A stretch of DNA of 64,000 nt from BOG-938 sp048498155 (GCA_048498155.1 JBEHYN010000005.1:27815-91814), one strand, 5' to 3'; positions 18,344 to 27,706 are shown, counted from the first letter of the stretch. The notes: a model not told the origin generated them from the sequence alone. Numbers and translations are program-made.

Positions 18344-19374
18344 TCCACCTCGCTATCAAACAGCTCCGCCTGACCGGGTCTGGGCGGCGGGGCGGCCAAG
18401 CCCAAGTGCGCATAGGCGCGGCCGGCCGCCATGCGGCCGCGCGGGGTGCGCTGGATGAAGCCCTGTTGCATCAGGAAGGGTTCGATCAGGTCTTCCACCG
18501 CATCGCGCGCCTCGGCGATGGCGTAGGCCAGGGTCTCGACCCCGACCGGTCCGCCGCCGTAATTCTCGATCAGCACTCGCAGATAACGGCGGTCCAGGCC
18601 GTCCAGCCCCGCCTCGTCCACCTCCAGCCGGGCCAAGGCCCGCGCGGCCTCCAGTGGACCGATAGGCCCCTGACCCTCGGCTTCGGCGAAGTCGCGCACC
18701 CGGCGCAACAGCCGACCGGCCACCCGAGGGGTGCCCCGCGCCCGGCCGGCGATCTCAGACGCCCCCTCCCCGGTCAGGTTCGCGCCCATCTTGCGCGCGG
18801 CCTGCATCAGCACCCGCTGCAGCTCTGCAGGGGTGTAGAAATCCAGCCTCAGGGGAATGCCGAACCGGTCGCGCAGGGGCGTAGCCAGCATCCCGGCGCG
18901 GGTGGTGGCCGCCACCAGGGTGAAGGGCGACAGGTCGATCCGCACCGAGCGCGCCGAGGGGCCGTCGCCGATGATCAGGTCCAGTACATGGTCTTCCATG
19001 GCCGGATAGAGGATTTCCTCCACCGCCGGGGCCAGACGGTGAATCTCGTCGATGAACAGAACGTCGTTCGGCTCCAGATTGGTCAGTATCGCGGCCAGAT
19101 CGCCCGCCTTGGCTAACACCGGGCCGGAGGTGGCGCGAAAGCCCACGCCCAGTTCCCGCGCCACGATCTGGGCCAAGGTGGTCTTGCCCAGGCCGGGCGG
19201 GCCGAACAGCAGGACGTGGTCCAGCGCCTCGCCGCGCCCGCGCGCCGCCTCGATAAACACCTTGAGATTAGCCTTGGACTGCTCCTGCCCGACGAACTCC
19301 GCCAGGGTCTGCGGACGCAGGGCCTTATCGGAGGGCTCGAACGCCGCCGGGTCGCCCGACACCAGCCGCGTCAC
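18340..19374 (-). CDS. ruvB: Holliday junction branch-migration helicase RuvB
   Basis: AAA+ motor that drives branch migration of Holliday junctions with RuvA. The 344-residue protein has Walker A FGPPGLGKT (about residues 57-65), Walker B LFIDEIHR, sensor 1 AATTRAG and a C-terminal winged-helix domain with GPVGVETLA and QGFIQRTPRGR. The GTG at 19374 overlaps the ruvA stop (GTGA). Confidence 0.98.
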   Translation of the reverse strand: MTRLVSGDPAAFEPSDKALRPQTLAEFVGQEQSKANLKVFIEAARGRGEALDHVLLFGPPGLGKTTLAQIVARELGVGFRATSGPVLAKAGDLAAILTNLEPNDVLFIDEIHRLAPAVEEILYPAMEDHVLDLIIGDGPSARSVRIDLSPFTLVAATTRAGMLATPLRDRFGIPLRLDFYTPAELQRVLMQAARKMGANLTGEGASEIAGRARGTPRVAGRLLRRVRDFAEAEGQGPIGPLEAARALARLEVDEAGLDGLDRRYLRVLIENYGGGPVGVETLAYAIAEARDAVEDLIEPFLMQQGFIQRTPRGRMAAGRAYAHLGLAAPPPRPGQAELFDSEVE

Positions 19375-19979
19375 CGTCCCAGCTCCTGCAAAGCGGCCTT
19401 GATCACGGCGGAGATCTCAGCGTCCTCGCCCAGGCGCGCGACGGCCTGTTCCACCGCCCGGCGGGCAACAGCTTCGGCCGAACCCAGCCCCATCAACGCC
19501 GAGACCGCCTCGCCGGCCACAGTGGGACGATGAGCGGCGGGCGCGGCTGCCTGGGCGGGCGCGAAGGTCAGATCGCCGCTGATCGGCTTGTCCTTCAGTT
19601 CCACCACGATGCGCAGGGCCAGCTTGGGTCCGACGCCTTGGGCGCGGGCCACCAGCGCCTTGTCCTCACGGGCGATAGCGCCGGCCAGTTCGCCGGGCGA
19701 CAGCACGTCGAGCACCGCCAGGGCCGCCTTGGGGCCTACGCCCTGTACGCCCTGCAGAAGCACGAAGGCGTGCCGGTCCTCGCGGGCCATGAAACCGTAA
19801 AGCCGGGTGCCGTCCTCGCGGGTCTGGCTGTCGATGTGCAGCAACAGCTCATCGCCCATGGCCGGCAGGCGCGACAGGGTGCGCGCGCCGCAGCGGACCA
19901 CGTAGCCGACTCCCCCCACGTCGATCAGCAAGTCCTCTTCGCCGACCTCCGCCAGCACCCCGCGCAGCCTGCCAATCAT
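19371..19979 (-). CDS. ruvA: Holliday junction DNA helicase subunit RuvA
   Basis: Tetrameric protein that binds the four-way junction and recruits RuvB. The 202 residues show an N-terminal OB fold starting MIGRLRGVL and two helix-hairpin-helix motifs (LQGVQGVGPKAALAVL and ARAQGVGPKLALRIV). A C-terminal RuvB-binding three-helix domain follows. It sits between ruvC and ruvB and overlaps ruvB by 4 bp. Confidence 0.97.
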   Translation of the reverse strand: MIGRLRGVLAEVGEEDLLIDVGGVGYVVRCGARTLSRLPAMGDELLLHIDSQTREDGTRLYGFMAREDRHAFVLLQGVQGVGPKAALAVLDVLSPGELAGAIAREDKALVARAQGVGPKLALRIVVELKDKPISGDLTFAPAQAAAPAAHRPTVAGEAVSALMGLGSAEAVARRAVEQAVARLGEDAEISAVIKAALQELGR

Positions 19980-20040
19980 CCGCCTACGCTCCTGACGGAG
20001 CTTTGGCGGACTAGCCCGCCGTAGCCTTCGCGAAGGTGGG

Positions 20041-20538
20041 TCATGCTGCGCCCCGTCTGGCGGTCCGTGCGTGGGCGTGGGTGATGGCCACGGCCAGGGC
20101 GTCGGCGGCGTCGGCGCTCACGTCTCCGGCGGCGGGCAGCAGCCGGCGCACCATGAAGGCCACCTGGGTCTTGTCCGCCCCGCCCGTGCCCACCACCGCC
20201 TTCTTCACCACTGTGGCGGCGTATTCCGCCACCGGCAGGCCCGCCTGCGCCGGCGCGATCAGGGCGCAGGCCCGAGCGTGGCCGAGCTTGAGGGTGGAGG
20301 ATGGGTTGTTGTTGACGAAGGTCTCTTCTACCGCCGCCTCATGCGGACCGTGGGCGACGATCACCGCAGCTATGGCCTCGAACAGGATCAACAGCCGCTC
20401 AGCCAGCGCCAAGCCATCATCCGGCGCGATCACCCCATGGGCGACATGGCTCAAGCGCGAACCGTCCACCGCCAGCACGCCCCAGCCAGTGCGGCGCAGG
20501 CCCGGATCCAGCCCCAGAATGCGAATCGCGTTCGTCAT
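20041..20538 (-). CDS. ruvC: Holliday junction resolvase RuvC
   Basis: Endonuclease that cuts Holliday junctions symmetrically. The 165-residue RNase-H-like protein starts with ILGLDPGLRRTGWG (catalytic D11). It continues with AAVEETFVNNNPSST (a catalytic Glu) and ends with ADAADALAVAITH (the C-terminal acidic pair). The ATG at 20538 gives this canonical N-terminus; the frame is open a further 40 codons without conservation. It is 61 bp upstream of ruvA on the same strand. Confidence 0.96.
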   Translation of the reverse strand: MTNAIRILGLDPGLRRTGWGVLAVDGSRLSHVAHGVIAPDDGLALAERLLILFEAIAAVIVAHGPHEAAVEETFVNNNPSSTLKLGHARACALIAPAQAGLPVAEYAATVVKKAVVGTGGADKTQVAFMVRRLLPAAGDVSADAADALAVAITHAHARTARRGAA

Positions 20539-20599
20539 GCGTTCGCAGATTGGACCGGGGCGGGGGATGGTGGAAGGCGCGACGAAGCAAGACCTGCCA

Positions 20600-20986
20600 T
20601 CAAGGCGCGCGCACAGTCCATCCGGCAACTGCAGCGGCCTCGGCCAAGTCGCGATCAAAGCTGATGAACGCGTCGCAGCTTGCTGTGCCCGCCAGATGAA
20701 GCGCGTCCGCCATATGCATGCCTGCCATGGCCCATGTCAGGGCGCTCGCCACGCGCTCGGGCTCCTCAAGCGTCACACGGGGTAGGCCGCAAAGAGCACG
20801 AAGCCTATCGCAAATGGCCACCTGGCTCATCTTCAGGATTCGACGCAACACCCATTCGGTCTCTAGCAGCACAGTTGTCAGAAGCAGAATGTCCTGCGTC
20901 TCGAAGAGGGCGCGGACGCGCGCCGTCTGCCCAGGGTCATCCGCCGCTAGCAGGCGGACAACAATGTTAGTATCGACCGCGAGCAT
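20600..20986 (-). CDS. PIN-domain ribonuclease toxin, VapC type
   Basis: A 128-residue PIN-domain protein, probably a toxin that cleaves RNA. The acidic active site is visible as D5 (AVDTN), E42 (LLETEW), D94 (HMADALH) and D111 (FISFDRD). The ATG at 20986 lies inside the end of the upstream AbrB-type gene, a 20-bp overlap typical of coupled toxin-antitoxin pairs. The longer open frame is rejected because it lacks conservation. It lies between ruvC and a YebC-family gene and seems unrelated to either. Confidence 0.88.
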   Translation of the reverse strand: MLAVDTNIVVRLLAADDPGQTARVRALFETQDILLLTTVLLETEWVLRRILKMSQVAICDRLRALCGLPRVTLEEPERVASALTWAMAGMHMADALHLAGTASCDAFISFDRDLAEAAAVAGWTVRAP

Positions 20987-21248
20987 GGCGTTCGCGAACC
21001 TCCGCGGCAATCGCTTCGTCCATTTGCTCAAGCGTGATGGGCGGGCCCGACCATTTCAAACTGCCGCAAACTTCGTCGATCGTGGTCGGCGGGAACAGCG
21101 GCATCAGCCGCAGAAGGACGCCTTCATCGGTTTCCTCCACAACCAGTCGAGTGCCTGTCGTCCATTTGCGATTTTCGCGCACGGACTTGGGTAGGATGAC
21201 CTGACCTTTGGTGGATACCCTTGTAACCAGCTTGGGTGCGGCGGACAT
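20967..21248 (-). CDS. AbrB/SpoVT-type antitoxin (VapB/MazE-like)
   Basis: A 93-residue protein with an N-terminal swapped-hairpin AbrB DNA-binding domain: KLVTRVSTKGQVILPKSVR at about residues 6-24. The acidic, hydrophobic C-terminal tail should wrap the PIN toxin encoded next. The ATG at 21248 has GAGG about 8 nt upstream. Antitoxins of this kind bind their own promoter, so autoregulation by antitoxin or complex is expected from the family. Confidence 0.88.
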   Translation of the reverse strand: MSAAPKLVTRVSTKGQVILPKSVRENRKWTTGTRLVVEETDEGVLLRLMPLFPPTTIDEVCGSLKWSGPPITLEQMDEAIAAEVRERHARGRY

Positions 21249-21304
21249 GGCTTTACCTCGGTAAGACGCTGGTAAGATAGGACGCGGCGGCAAATGCCGC
21301 AAGC

Positions 21305-22051
21305 TTACCCCTCCAGCGCCGCCAACTGCTCGTCGGTCAGGTCCACGTTGGAATAGACGTTGGACACGTCGTCATCGTCGTCCAGGGCGTCGATCAGCTT
21401 CATCAGGGTCGCGGCGTCTTCGTTCGACACCGGCGTCAGGGTCTTGGGTCGCCAGACGATGGCGGTGGATTTGGCCGGGCCGAGCAGGCCTTCCAACGCC
21501 TCGCCCACGATCGACAGGTCCTCGAAGGCGGCGAAGATGGTGTGGCCGTCCTCGTCCGATTCCGCGTCCTGGGCGCCGGCCTCGATGGCCGCGTCCATGA
21601 TCTTGTCCTCAGAACCGGCGGCGGGCGGATAGACGATCTGGCCCAGCCGCTCGAACATGAAGGCCACCGAACCGGTCTCGCCCAGATTGCCGCCGTTCTT
21701 GCCGAAGATGGTGCGGACATTGGCCGCCGCGCGGTTGCGATTGTCGGTCACCACCTCGACGATCAAGCCCACCCCGCCGGGACCGAAGCCCTCATAGCGG
21801 ATGTCTTCCATATTGTCGTTTTCGCCCGCCGCCCCCTTCTTGATCGCGCGGTCGATATTGTCCTTCGGCATGCTCTCAGCCCGGGCGTTGGCGACGGCCA
21901 GGCGCAGCCGGGCATTGGCGTTGGGGTCGGGAATGCCCTGCTTGGCGGCCAGGGTGATGTCGCGCGACAGCTTGGAGAACAGCTTGGAGCGCAGCTTGTC
22001 CTGCTTGCCCTTGCGGAACTGGATGTTTTTGAATTTTGAGTGGCCGGCCAT
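21305..22051 (-). CDS. yebC: YebC/PmpR-family transcriptional or translational regulator
   Basis: A 248-residue protein starting MAGHSKFKNIQFRKGKQD, with SKLFSKLSRDI following, the clear YebC/TACO1 N-terminus. YEGFGPGGVGLIVEVVTDNRNR is the conserved central segment. Family members have been described as DNA-binding regulators and, more recently, as ribosome-associated factors easing translation of proline-rich stretches. The proline-rich Pal and TolA proteins here might be clients, but that is only an inference. In many proteobacteria yebC lies just upstream of ruvC; here the toxin-antitoxin pair has come between them. Confidence 0.95.
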   Translation of the reverse strand: MAGHSKFKNIQFRKGKQDKLRSKLFSKLSRDITLAAKQGIPDPNANARLRLAVANARAESMPKDNIDRAIKKGAAGENDNMEDIRYEGFGPGGVGLIVEVVTDNRNRAAANVRTIFGKNGGNLGETGSVAFMFERLGQIVYPPAAGSEDKIMDAAIEAGAQDAESDEDGHTIFAAFEDLSIVGEALEGLLGPAKSTAIVWRPKTLTPVSNEDAATLMKLIDALDDDDDVSNVYSNVDLTDEQLAALEG

Positions 22052-22242
22052 GGGTCCTGGATCGGTTCGTTTCGATTGTCGGGGGCTTCTAGCGCCCGGC
22101 GCAAGGAAAGGCCAGATTGGGAGACGAGTTCCCGAACGATGACGGCGACCATCCGCCGGCTTGATTGGCGAGTGATTGAATTGACCCTGTCTGGCGGTAG
22201 CGGCTGGCTATGGATGACTTCCCGATAAGTCTCGCCTGAGCC

Positions 22243-24759
22243 TCATCGCAACGCCGAAGCGGTCTTGCCGGCGTCTTGGGCGATCAAATCGGCCGGCGCG
22301 CTCTTGGGCGGCGCGGTTCTCATCAGAAAGGGCTCGCTCTTGACGATGCCGCCGATGATCGAGCGCCAGCTATAGTCGTTGGGCTGGGCATCGTGCACGA
22401 TCTTGCGCACCGTGGGCATGTCATAGGCTTCGAGCTGTCGCCCCAGAGCATAGGCCAACAGCTTTTCAGTCAGGGATTGAACGAACTGCTCCTTGCGGGC
22501 CAGAAGGGCATCGCGCAGGCCGACCGGGCCAGCGAACTTCGTTCCGTTCGGCAGGACCCCCGAGGCGTCGATGGGCGCTCCGGCGTCGGTGGCGCGCAAT
22601 TTGCCGGTGGCGTCGAAGTTCTCCAGGGCGAAGCCGAGGGGATCCATTGAGGCGTGACAGGCCGCGCAGACGGGATTCTTGCGGTGCGCCTCCAGCCTGA
22701 CCCTCACTGTGGCCGGCTTGCCGCCTTCGCCGGTGGCCTTGAGCCCCGGCACATTGGGCGGAGGCTGAGGCGGCGGGGTGCCGAGAAGGCTGGTCAAAAC
22801 CCACTTGCCTCGCAGCACCGGCGAGGTGCGGTTGGGATAGGAGGTCACCATCAACAGGCTGCCTTGGCCTAAAAGGCCGCCCCGCGGGCTGTCGGCCGGC
22901 AGATCGACCCGGCGAAAGCGGGTCCCATAGACATTGGCAATGCCGTAGTACTTGGCCAACCGCTCGTTGAGGAAGGTGTAGCGGGCGCTCAACAGCTCGA
23001 CCACGCTGTGATTGCGCGCGATCTGATCATTGAAGAACAGCTTGGTTTCCTGCTCAAAGGCGTCGCGCAAAGCTTCGTCGAACCCTGGGAACAGAGCCCC
23101 GTCGGGCTGACCGGCACGGATGTCGCGCAGCAGCAGCCACTGGCCGACGAAATTGTCGATCAGGGCCTTGGAGCGGGGATCGGCAATCATCCGCTTGACC
23201 TGCTGATCGAGTACGGCCGGCTGATGCAGTTTGCCCTGGACCGCCAGGCTCTCAAGGCTGCGATCGGGGATGCTGCTCCACAGGAAGAAGGACAGGCGCG
23301 AGGCGAGCTCCAGATCGCCGATCCGGTAGGCCGCACCGGGAACGGCATGAACGGGATCGCGTTCGACGCGGAATAGAAAGTCCGGAGAGGCCAGGATGCA
23401 GGACAGCGCGGCCTGAAGTCCGGAGGCAAAATCGCCGTTTTTGCGGCCGGCCCGATAGAAGGTCATCAAATCCTGGACTGTCTTGGCGCTGACCGGTCGG
23501 CGATAGCCCTGGCTTGCCAGGGCGGATAGAATCCGGCGCGCGCATGGCTCTTCCTGGCTGGCGGTCGATGGGCGGCACAGCAGGATCTTGCGCAGGCTCG
23601 GCGTGTCCGTTCGGACGCGCTCGGACGCGCCATAGGGACCGGTGATCGTGATGGTGTCCACGGCCTGGTTACGGGTGTCGTCCCGCTGCAGCGTGCTGAA
23701 CGTGTATGGGGCGCGCACGATAGCGTCTTGCGGCCTGACGGCGCGGCCGACAAAGGCCACCGAGACGGCGCGCGGCCCAGCCTTGACGGGAACGCGAACG
23801 TCCAGACCTGCATCGGCCTCGTGCACCCACCGCTCATAGTCAGGACCGCCGGAAAGTTCGCCCGCGAAGCCCCGCGGGGCGGTCATCCCATGGTCCTCGC
23901 CGCCGACTTTCAAGGTCTTGACGCGCACGCCGTCGACGCGGACCTCGATCTGTTCTGGATCCTGCAGGCCCATGATGTAGCCGTAGAGTGATCGGCGCAG
24001 GCGGACCGAAACGACATACTCGCCGTCGGCCGGAAAATTATAGGTCAGGGTGGCCCCGCCGCGTGTCCCGAAGGGCAGATCCTGGCCCTGTTCCTCCTGG
24101 GCGGCATAGTTTGAAACCTTGAAGATCTCGCTGCCCGGACCATCCGGCGGCAGGCTCAGAGCCAAGCGGCTCACCCGCCGGGCCACGATCAGATAGCGAT
24201 CAAGCAGGGCCGGAGACACCGACAAAAGGCTCGCGTCATTATCCAGCCCCAGGGTGTCCGCATCGTCCGGCGGCAAAAGGGTCGTCGTGTCCACGTCCAG
24301 TCCGAGCAGATCACGCACCGCGTTCTTGTATTCGGCACGATTGAGGCGATGCAGAGCCTGGGTGCGGCCGGGATTGGGTTGAAGCGCCGCTTCCTCGTCC
24401 AGCTTGTTTTCCAGCGAGGACACAAAGGCGTCGGTGGTCTGTATGTCCGGCCGCGGCATCCCCGGTGGCGGCATGGCGCCCATGCGCAGCTTACGCACCA
24501 CTTTTTCCCAAGTGTCGGCGTTCGGCGCGACGTGGTTGAGGTCCTTGGTGTCCAGGACCAGACCGCCGGCCTTGCGGTTGTCATTGTGGCAGGTGAAGCA
24601 GTACTGGCTAAGGATCGTCCCGTCAGGATGGCCCACAGGAACACCGGCGGCGGTTGGCGCTGTAGCCGCCTTCGCGTTCACGCCGCCCGTCGGAACCGCG
24701 AAGGCCGATGCGCAGGCGAACGCGACAAGCGCCCGAGCCAAAAGATTTCGCCGTCTCAT
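22243..24759 (-). CDS. DUF1592/DUF1588/DUF1587-type secreted di-heme protein
   Basis: An 838-residue exported protein with an N-terminal signal (about 1-30). A first heme motif CFTCH is at 54-58 and a second, CAACH, at 698-702. Between them are blocks typical of the DUF1587, DUF1595, DUF1592, DUF1588 and DUF1585 series (LHRLNRAEYKNAVRDLL, ASRLSFFLWSSIPD, NRTSPVLRGKWVL). Such proteins are abundant in planctomycetes and some proteobacteria, probably act as periplasmic redox proteins in polymer or steroid-like substrate breakdown, and usually sit beside a DUF1552 gene. No DUF1552 partner is present here. Substrate unknown. Confidence 0.85.
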   Translation of the reverse strand: MRRRNLLARALVAFACASAFAVPTGGVNAKAATAPTAAGVPVGHPDGTILSQYCFTCHNDNRKAGGLVLDTKDLNHVAPNADTWEKVVRKLRMGAMPPPGMPRPDIQTTDAFVSSLENKLDEEAALQPNPGRTQALHRLNRAEYKNAVRDLLGLDVDTTTLLPPDDADTLGLDNDASLLSVSPALLDRYLIVARRVSRLALSLPPDGPGSEIFKVSNYAAQEEQGQDLPFGTRGGATLTYNFPADGEYVVSVRLRRSLYGYIMGLQDPEQIEVRVDGVRVKTLKVGGEDHGMTAPRGFAGELSGGPDYERWVHEADAGLDVRVPVKAGPRAVSVAFVGRAVRPQDAIVRAPYTFSTLQRDDTRNQAVDTITITGPYGASERVRTDTPSLRKILLCRPSTASQEEPCARRILSALASQGYRRPVSAKTVQDLMTFYRAGRKNGDFASGLQAALSCILASPDFLFRVERDPVHAVPGAAYRIGDLELASRLSFFLWSSIPDRSLESLAVQGKLHQPAVLDQQVKRMIADPRSKALIDNFVGQWLLLRDIRAGQPDGALFPGFDEALRDAFEQETKLFFNDQIARNHSVVELLSARYTFLNERLAKYYGIANVYGTRFRRVDLPADSPRGGLLGQGSLLMVTSYPNRTSPVLRGKWVLTSLLGTPPPQPPPNVPGLKATGEGGKPATVRVRLEAHRKNPVCAACHASMDPLGFALENFDATGKLRATDAGAPIDASGVLPNGTKFAGPVGLRDALLARKEQFVQSLTEKLLAYALGRQLEAYDMPTVRKIVHDAQPNDYSWRSIIGGIVKSEPFLMRTAPPKSAPADLIAQDAGKTASALR

Positions 24760-24959
24760 CCGCGTTTCCTCTACCCCGATTATGGTTCCGAGGTTCGATG
24801 CGCAAACTATCCGCCAGTGGGCCTGCCGCTGTCAAACATAGCTGAAGGGCGTCATGCGGCGTTCAGCCACTGAGCTGTTTGAAGGAAGCCTGCCCAAGGA
24901 CATCCTCTTCCTGAAGCGCCGGAAGCGATGATGCGCCATCAAACTGGGCAACGACACGC

Positions 24960-25262
24960 CTAGAGCTTCTTGACGAACTCCGCTCTGAGCACCAGGCCCT
25001 TGATCGCTTCGTAGCGGCATTCGATTTCCTGTTCATCGCCGGTCAGGCGGATGTAGCGTATCAACGTTCCTCGCTTGAGGGTCTGGCCCGCGCCCTTGAC
25101 CTTGAGGTCCTTGATCAGGGTCACCGCATCGCCATCGGCCAGCCGGTTGCCCACGGAATCGCGCACCTCGACCACAGCGACCTTAGAGGCCTCGGCCGCG
25201 TCCGCAGCGCTGATCCATTCGCCGGTCGCCTCGTCGTACACAAAGTCCTCGTCGGCGCTCAC
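24960..25262 (-). CDS. PhnA-domain protein
   Basis: A 100-residue protein with the PhnA C-terminal domain: DSVGNRLADGDAVTLIKDLKVKG at about residues 35-57, then KRGTLIRYIRLTGDEQEIEC and a Lys-rich end. It lacks the N-terminal zinc ribbon of full-length PhnA. Despite the name it has no proven phosphonate role, and no phn genes are near. The start is GTG at 25262, overlapping the glmM stop as GTGA, so it is the translationally coupled second gene after glmM. Confidence 0.88.
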   Translation of the reverse strand: MSADEDFVYDEATGEWISAADAAEASKVAVVEVRDSVGNRLADGDAVTLIKDLKVKGAGQTLKRGTLIRYIRLTGDEQEIECRYEAIKGLVLRAEFVKKL

Positions 25263-26611
25263 GCCGCCGCCTTCTTCACTGCACCCACCAGCTCCTTCAC
25301 CAGCTTGGCCACCAGGGCCTCATCGTCGCCCTCGGCCATGATGCGGATGAGGGGTTCGGTGCCGGAGGGGCGGATGACCAAGCGGCCGGAGCCGTTGAGC
25401 CGGGCCTCGGCGTCGGCGATGGCGGCCTTGACCTCGGCTTGCTCTAGGGGCTTGCCGCCGGAGAAGCGCACGTTTTCCAACTTTTGCGGCACCGGCTCGA
25501 ACTGCTGGGCCAGGGCGCTCATGGGCTGACCGCTCTTGATCATCACTGACAGCAATTGCAGGGCGGCGATCATGCCGTCGCCGGTGGTGGAGAAATCCGA
25601 CAGGATCAGGTGGCCGGACTGTTCGCCGCCCAGGTTGAAGCCGCCCTGGCGCATGCGCTCCATCACATAGCGGTCGCCCACCTGGGTGCGCTCCAGCGTC
25701 AGGTCGAGCTTTTTCAAGAAGCGTTCCAGCCCAAGGTTGGACATGACGGTGGCCACTACGCCGCCGCCCGTCAGACGCCCGGATTCCACGAAGGCCTTAG
25801 CGATGATGGCCATGATCTGGTCGCCGTCGACCACCTGGCCCTTTTCATCGCACACCAGCAAACGGTCCGCGTCGCCGTCAAGCGCGATGCCGATGTCGGC
25901 GCGGTATTCCTTCACCGCCTTGGCCATGGCCTTAGGATGGGTCGAGCCGCATTCCTCATTGATATTGAAGCCGTCCGGATCGACCCCGATCTCGATCACT
26001 TCGGCGCCCAGTTCGTAAAGTGCGGTCGGGGCCACCTTATAGGCCGCGCCATTGGCGCAATCGATCACGACCCGCAGACCCGCCAAGCTGCGATTGCGCG
26101 GGAAGGTGGCCTTGATGATCTCCACATAGCGGGCCTGGGAATCGTCCACGCGGCGCACGCGGCCCAGCTCGCGCGGTGAAGCCAGGCCCTCCTGCAGGCC
26201 CTCGTCCATATAGGCCTCGATCTCCAGCTCGCGCTTGTCCGACAGCTTATAACCGTCCGGCCCGAACAGCTTGATGCCGTTGTCGGCGAAGGAGTTATGC
26301 GAGGCCGAGATCATCACGCCCAGGTCCGCGCGCATGGAGCGGGTCATCATGGCCACCGCCGGGGTCGGCAGGGGACCCAGCAGACGCACGTCCATGCCCA
26401 CGCTGGTGAAGCCGGCCACCAGGGCCGGCTCGATCATGTAGCCGGACAGGCGCGTGTCCTTGCCGATCACCACCAGATGGCGCCGGTCGCTGGCAGAACG
26501 GAACAGCTTGCCCGCCGCCAAGCCCACCCGCAGCGCGACTTCCGCCGTCATGGGATGCTTGTTGGCTTGGCCGCGAATGCCGTCTGTGCCGAAATATGCG
26601 CGCTTGGTCAT
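25259..26611 (-). CDS. glmM: Phosphoglucosamine mutase GlmM
   Basis: Interconverts glucosamine-6-phosphate and glucosamine-1-phosphate on the way to UDP-GlcNAc, peptidoglycan and lipid A. The 450-residue alpha-D-phosphohexomutase starts YFGTDGIRG. The phosphoserine is S104 in ISASHNSF, the metal loop is LDGDADR (about 243-249) and the phosphate-binding loop is RPSGTEPLIR near the C-terminus. The gene is divergent from galU across about 216 bp. In related bacteria it often follows ftsH-folP; here it lies elsewhere. Confidence 0.97.
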   Translation of the reverse strand: MTKRAYFGTDGIRGQANKHPMTAEVALRVGLAAGKLFRSASDRRHLVVIGKDTRLSGYMIEPALVAGFTSVGMDVRLLGPLPTPAVAMMTRSMRADLGVMISASHNSFADNGIKLFGPDGYKLSDKRELEIEAYMDEGLQEGLASPRELGRVRRVDDSQARYVEIIKATFPRNRSLAGLRVVIDCANGAAYKVAPTALYELGAEVIEIGVDPDGFNINEECGSTHPKAMAKAVKEYRADIGIALDGDADRLLVCDEKGQVVDGDQIMAIIAKAFVESGRLTGGGVVATVMSNLGLERFLKKLDLTLERTQVGDRYVMERMRQGGFNLGGEQSGHLILSDFSTTGDGMIAALQLLSVMIKSGQPMSALAQQFEPVPQKLENVRFSGGKPLEQAEVKAAIADAEARLNGSGRLVIRPSGTEPLIRIMAEGDDEALVAKLVKELVGAVKKAAA

Positions 26612-26827
26612 GAATGGGTCTCAACGTGGAAGCTTGTCAGTAGCTCACAGACCTTTGCGATTTGCTGAAGGCCGCACACGGAAATAGCAGACTATCGACG
26701 ATCTTTCTTAGGCTTCGCACAAGGCATCGCCAAGATCGCGCCTCGCCGCACCCAGAGCCTGTCTGAGGCCTAGCCGCAAGAGCCCGCTTCCACTATGCCT
26801 CCGCCATTGCATCGAAGTCAGGTCCTC

Positions 26828-27700
26828 ATGAAGCCCGTCCGTACAGCCGTCCTGCCCGTCGCGGGCCTAGGCACCCGCGTTCTGCCCGGCACCAAGACGG
26901 TGGCCAAGGAACTGCTCAACGTCGTGGACCGGCCGATCCTGTCCTATGTGGTGGCCGAGGCCCGCGCCGCCGGCATCAAGCACTTCGTGTTCGTCACCGG
27001 ACGCGGCAAGCAGGCTATCGAAGACTACTTCGACCATCACATCGAGCTGGAGGCCCAGCTCAAGGCCAAAGGTAAGACCGAACTTCTGGAAGAAATACTC
27101 GCCGAACTGCCCAAGGCCGGCGAGATGTCCTTCGTCCGTCAGATGCAGCCTCTGGGCCTGGGCCACGCGGTGTGGTGCGCGCGCGACATCGTAGGCGACG
27201 AGCCCTTCGCCGTGATGCTGCCCGACATGCTGATGGAAGGCCCCACCCCGCCCCTGGCTCAGGCGATCAAGGCGCACGAACAAACCAGCGGCAATATTAT
27301 CGTGGTCGAGCCCTGCGCGCAGGGCGAGGCGCATAAGTACGGCATCGTCGCTCTGGACGGACAAAACGGCCGGCTGAACCGCATGACCGGCATGGTGGAA
27401 AAGCCGCCCAAGGGCACGGAGCCGTCCAACCTGTTCATCTCAGGCCGCTATGTGCTGGAGCCGGAAATCTTCGCCATTCTGGCGGATCAGGAAAAGGGCG
27501 CGGGCGGCGAGATTCAGCTGACCGACGCCATGCACAAGCTGATGCAGACCCGGCCGTTCCATGCCTTGGAATATGAGGGCGTGACCTATGACTGCGGCGA
27601 CAAGATCGGCCTGCTGCGCGCCAACGTCGCCTTCGCCCTGGCCCGCCCCGACCTGGGCGCGGACGCCCGCGCGGCTGTCGAGGCCTTGCTTAAGGGCTAA
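26828..27700 (+). CDS. galU: UTP-glucose-1-phosphate uridylyltransferase GalU
   Basis: Makes UDP-glucose from UTP and glucose-1-phosphate, the substrate for Ugd encoded later in the window. The 290-residue nucleotidyltransferase starts with PVAGLGTRVLPGTKTVAKELL and contains VEKPPKG and GGEIQLTDAM, all typical of GalU. The ATG at 26828 is preferred to an in-frame start 11 codons earlier. A 32-bp perfect inverted repeat follows 6 bp after the stop. Confidence 0.96.
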   Translation: MKPVRTAVLPVAGLGTRVLPGTKTVAKELLNVVDRPILSYVVAEARAAGIKHFVFVTGRGKQAIEDYFDHHIELEAQLKAKGKTELLEEILAELPKAGEMSFVRQMQPLGLGHAVWCARDIVGDEPFAVMLPDMLMEGPTPPLAQAIKAHEQTSGNIIVVEPCAQGEAHKYGIVALDGQNGRLNRMTGMVEKPPKGTEPSNLFISGRYVLEPEIFAILADQEKGAGGEIQLTDAMHKLMQTRPFHALEYEGVTYDCGDKIGLLRANVAFALARPDLGADARAAVEALLKG

Positions 27701-27706
27701 TGGAAA

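Noticed and set aside
22052..22242. A small gene in the gap between the YebC-family gene and the DUF1592 gene
   Set aside because: Short open frames only, no SD and no structure worth noting.
24760..24959. Possible small gene or terminator in the gap before the PhnA-like gene
   Set aside because: Only a weak GCTGAA/TTCAGC stem is visible, with no T-run, SD or open frame of note.
24960..25262. PhnA-like protein as evidence for phosphonate use
   Set aside because: No phn genes nearby, and the PhnA family name does not imply phosphonate metabolism.
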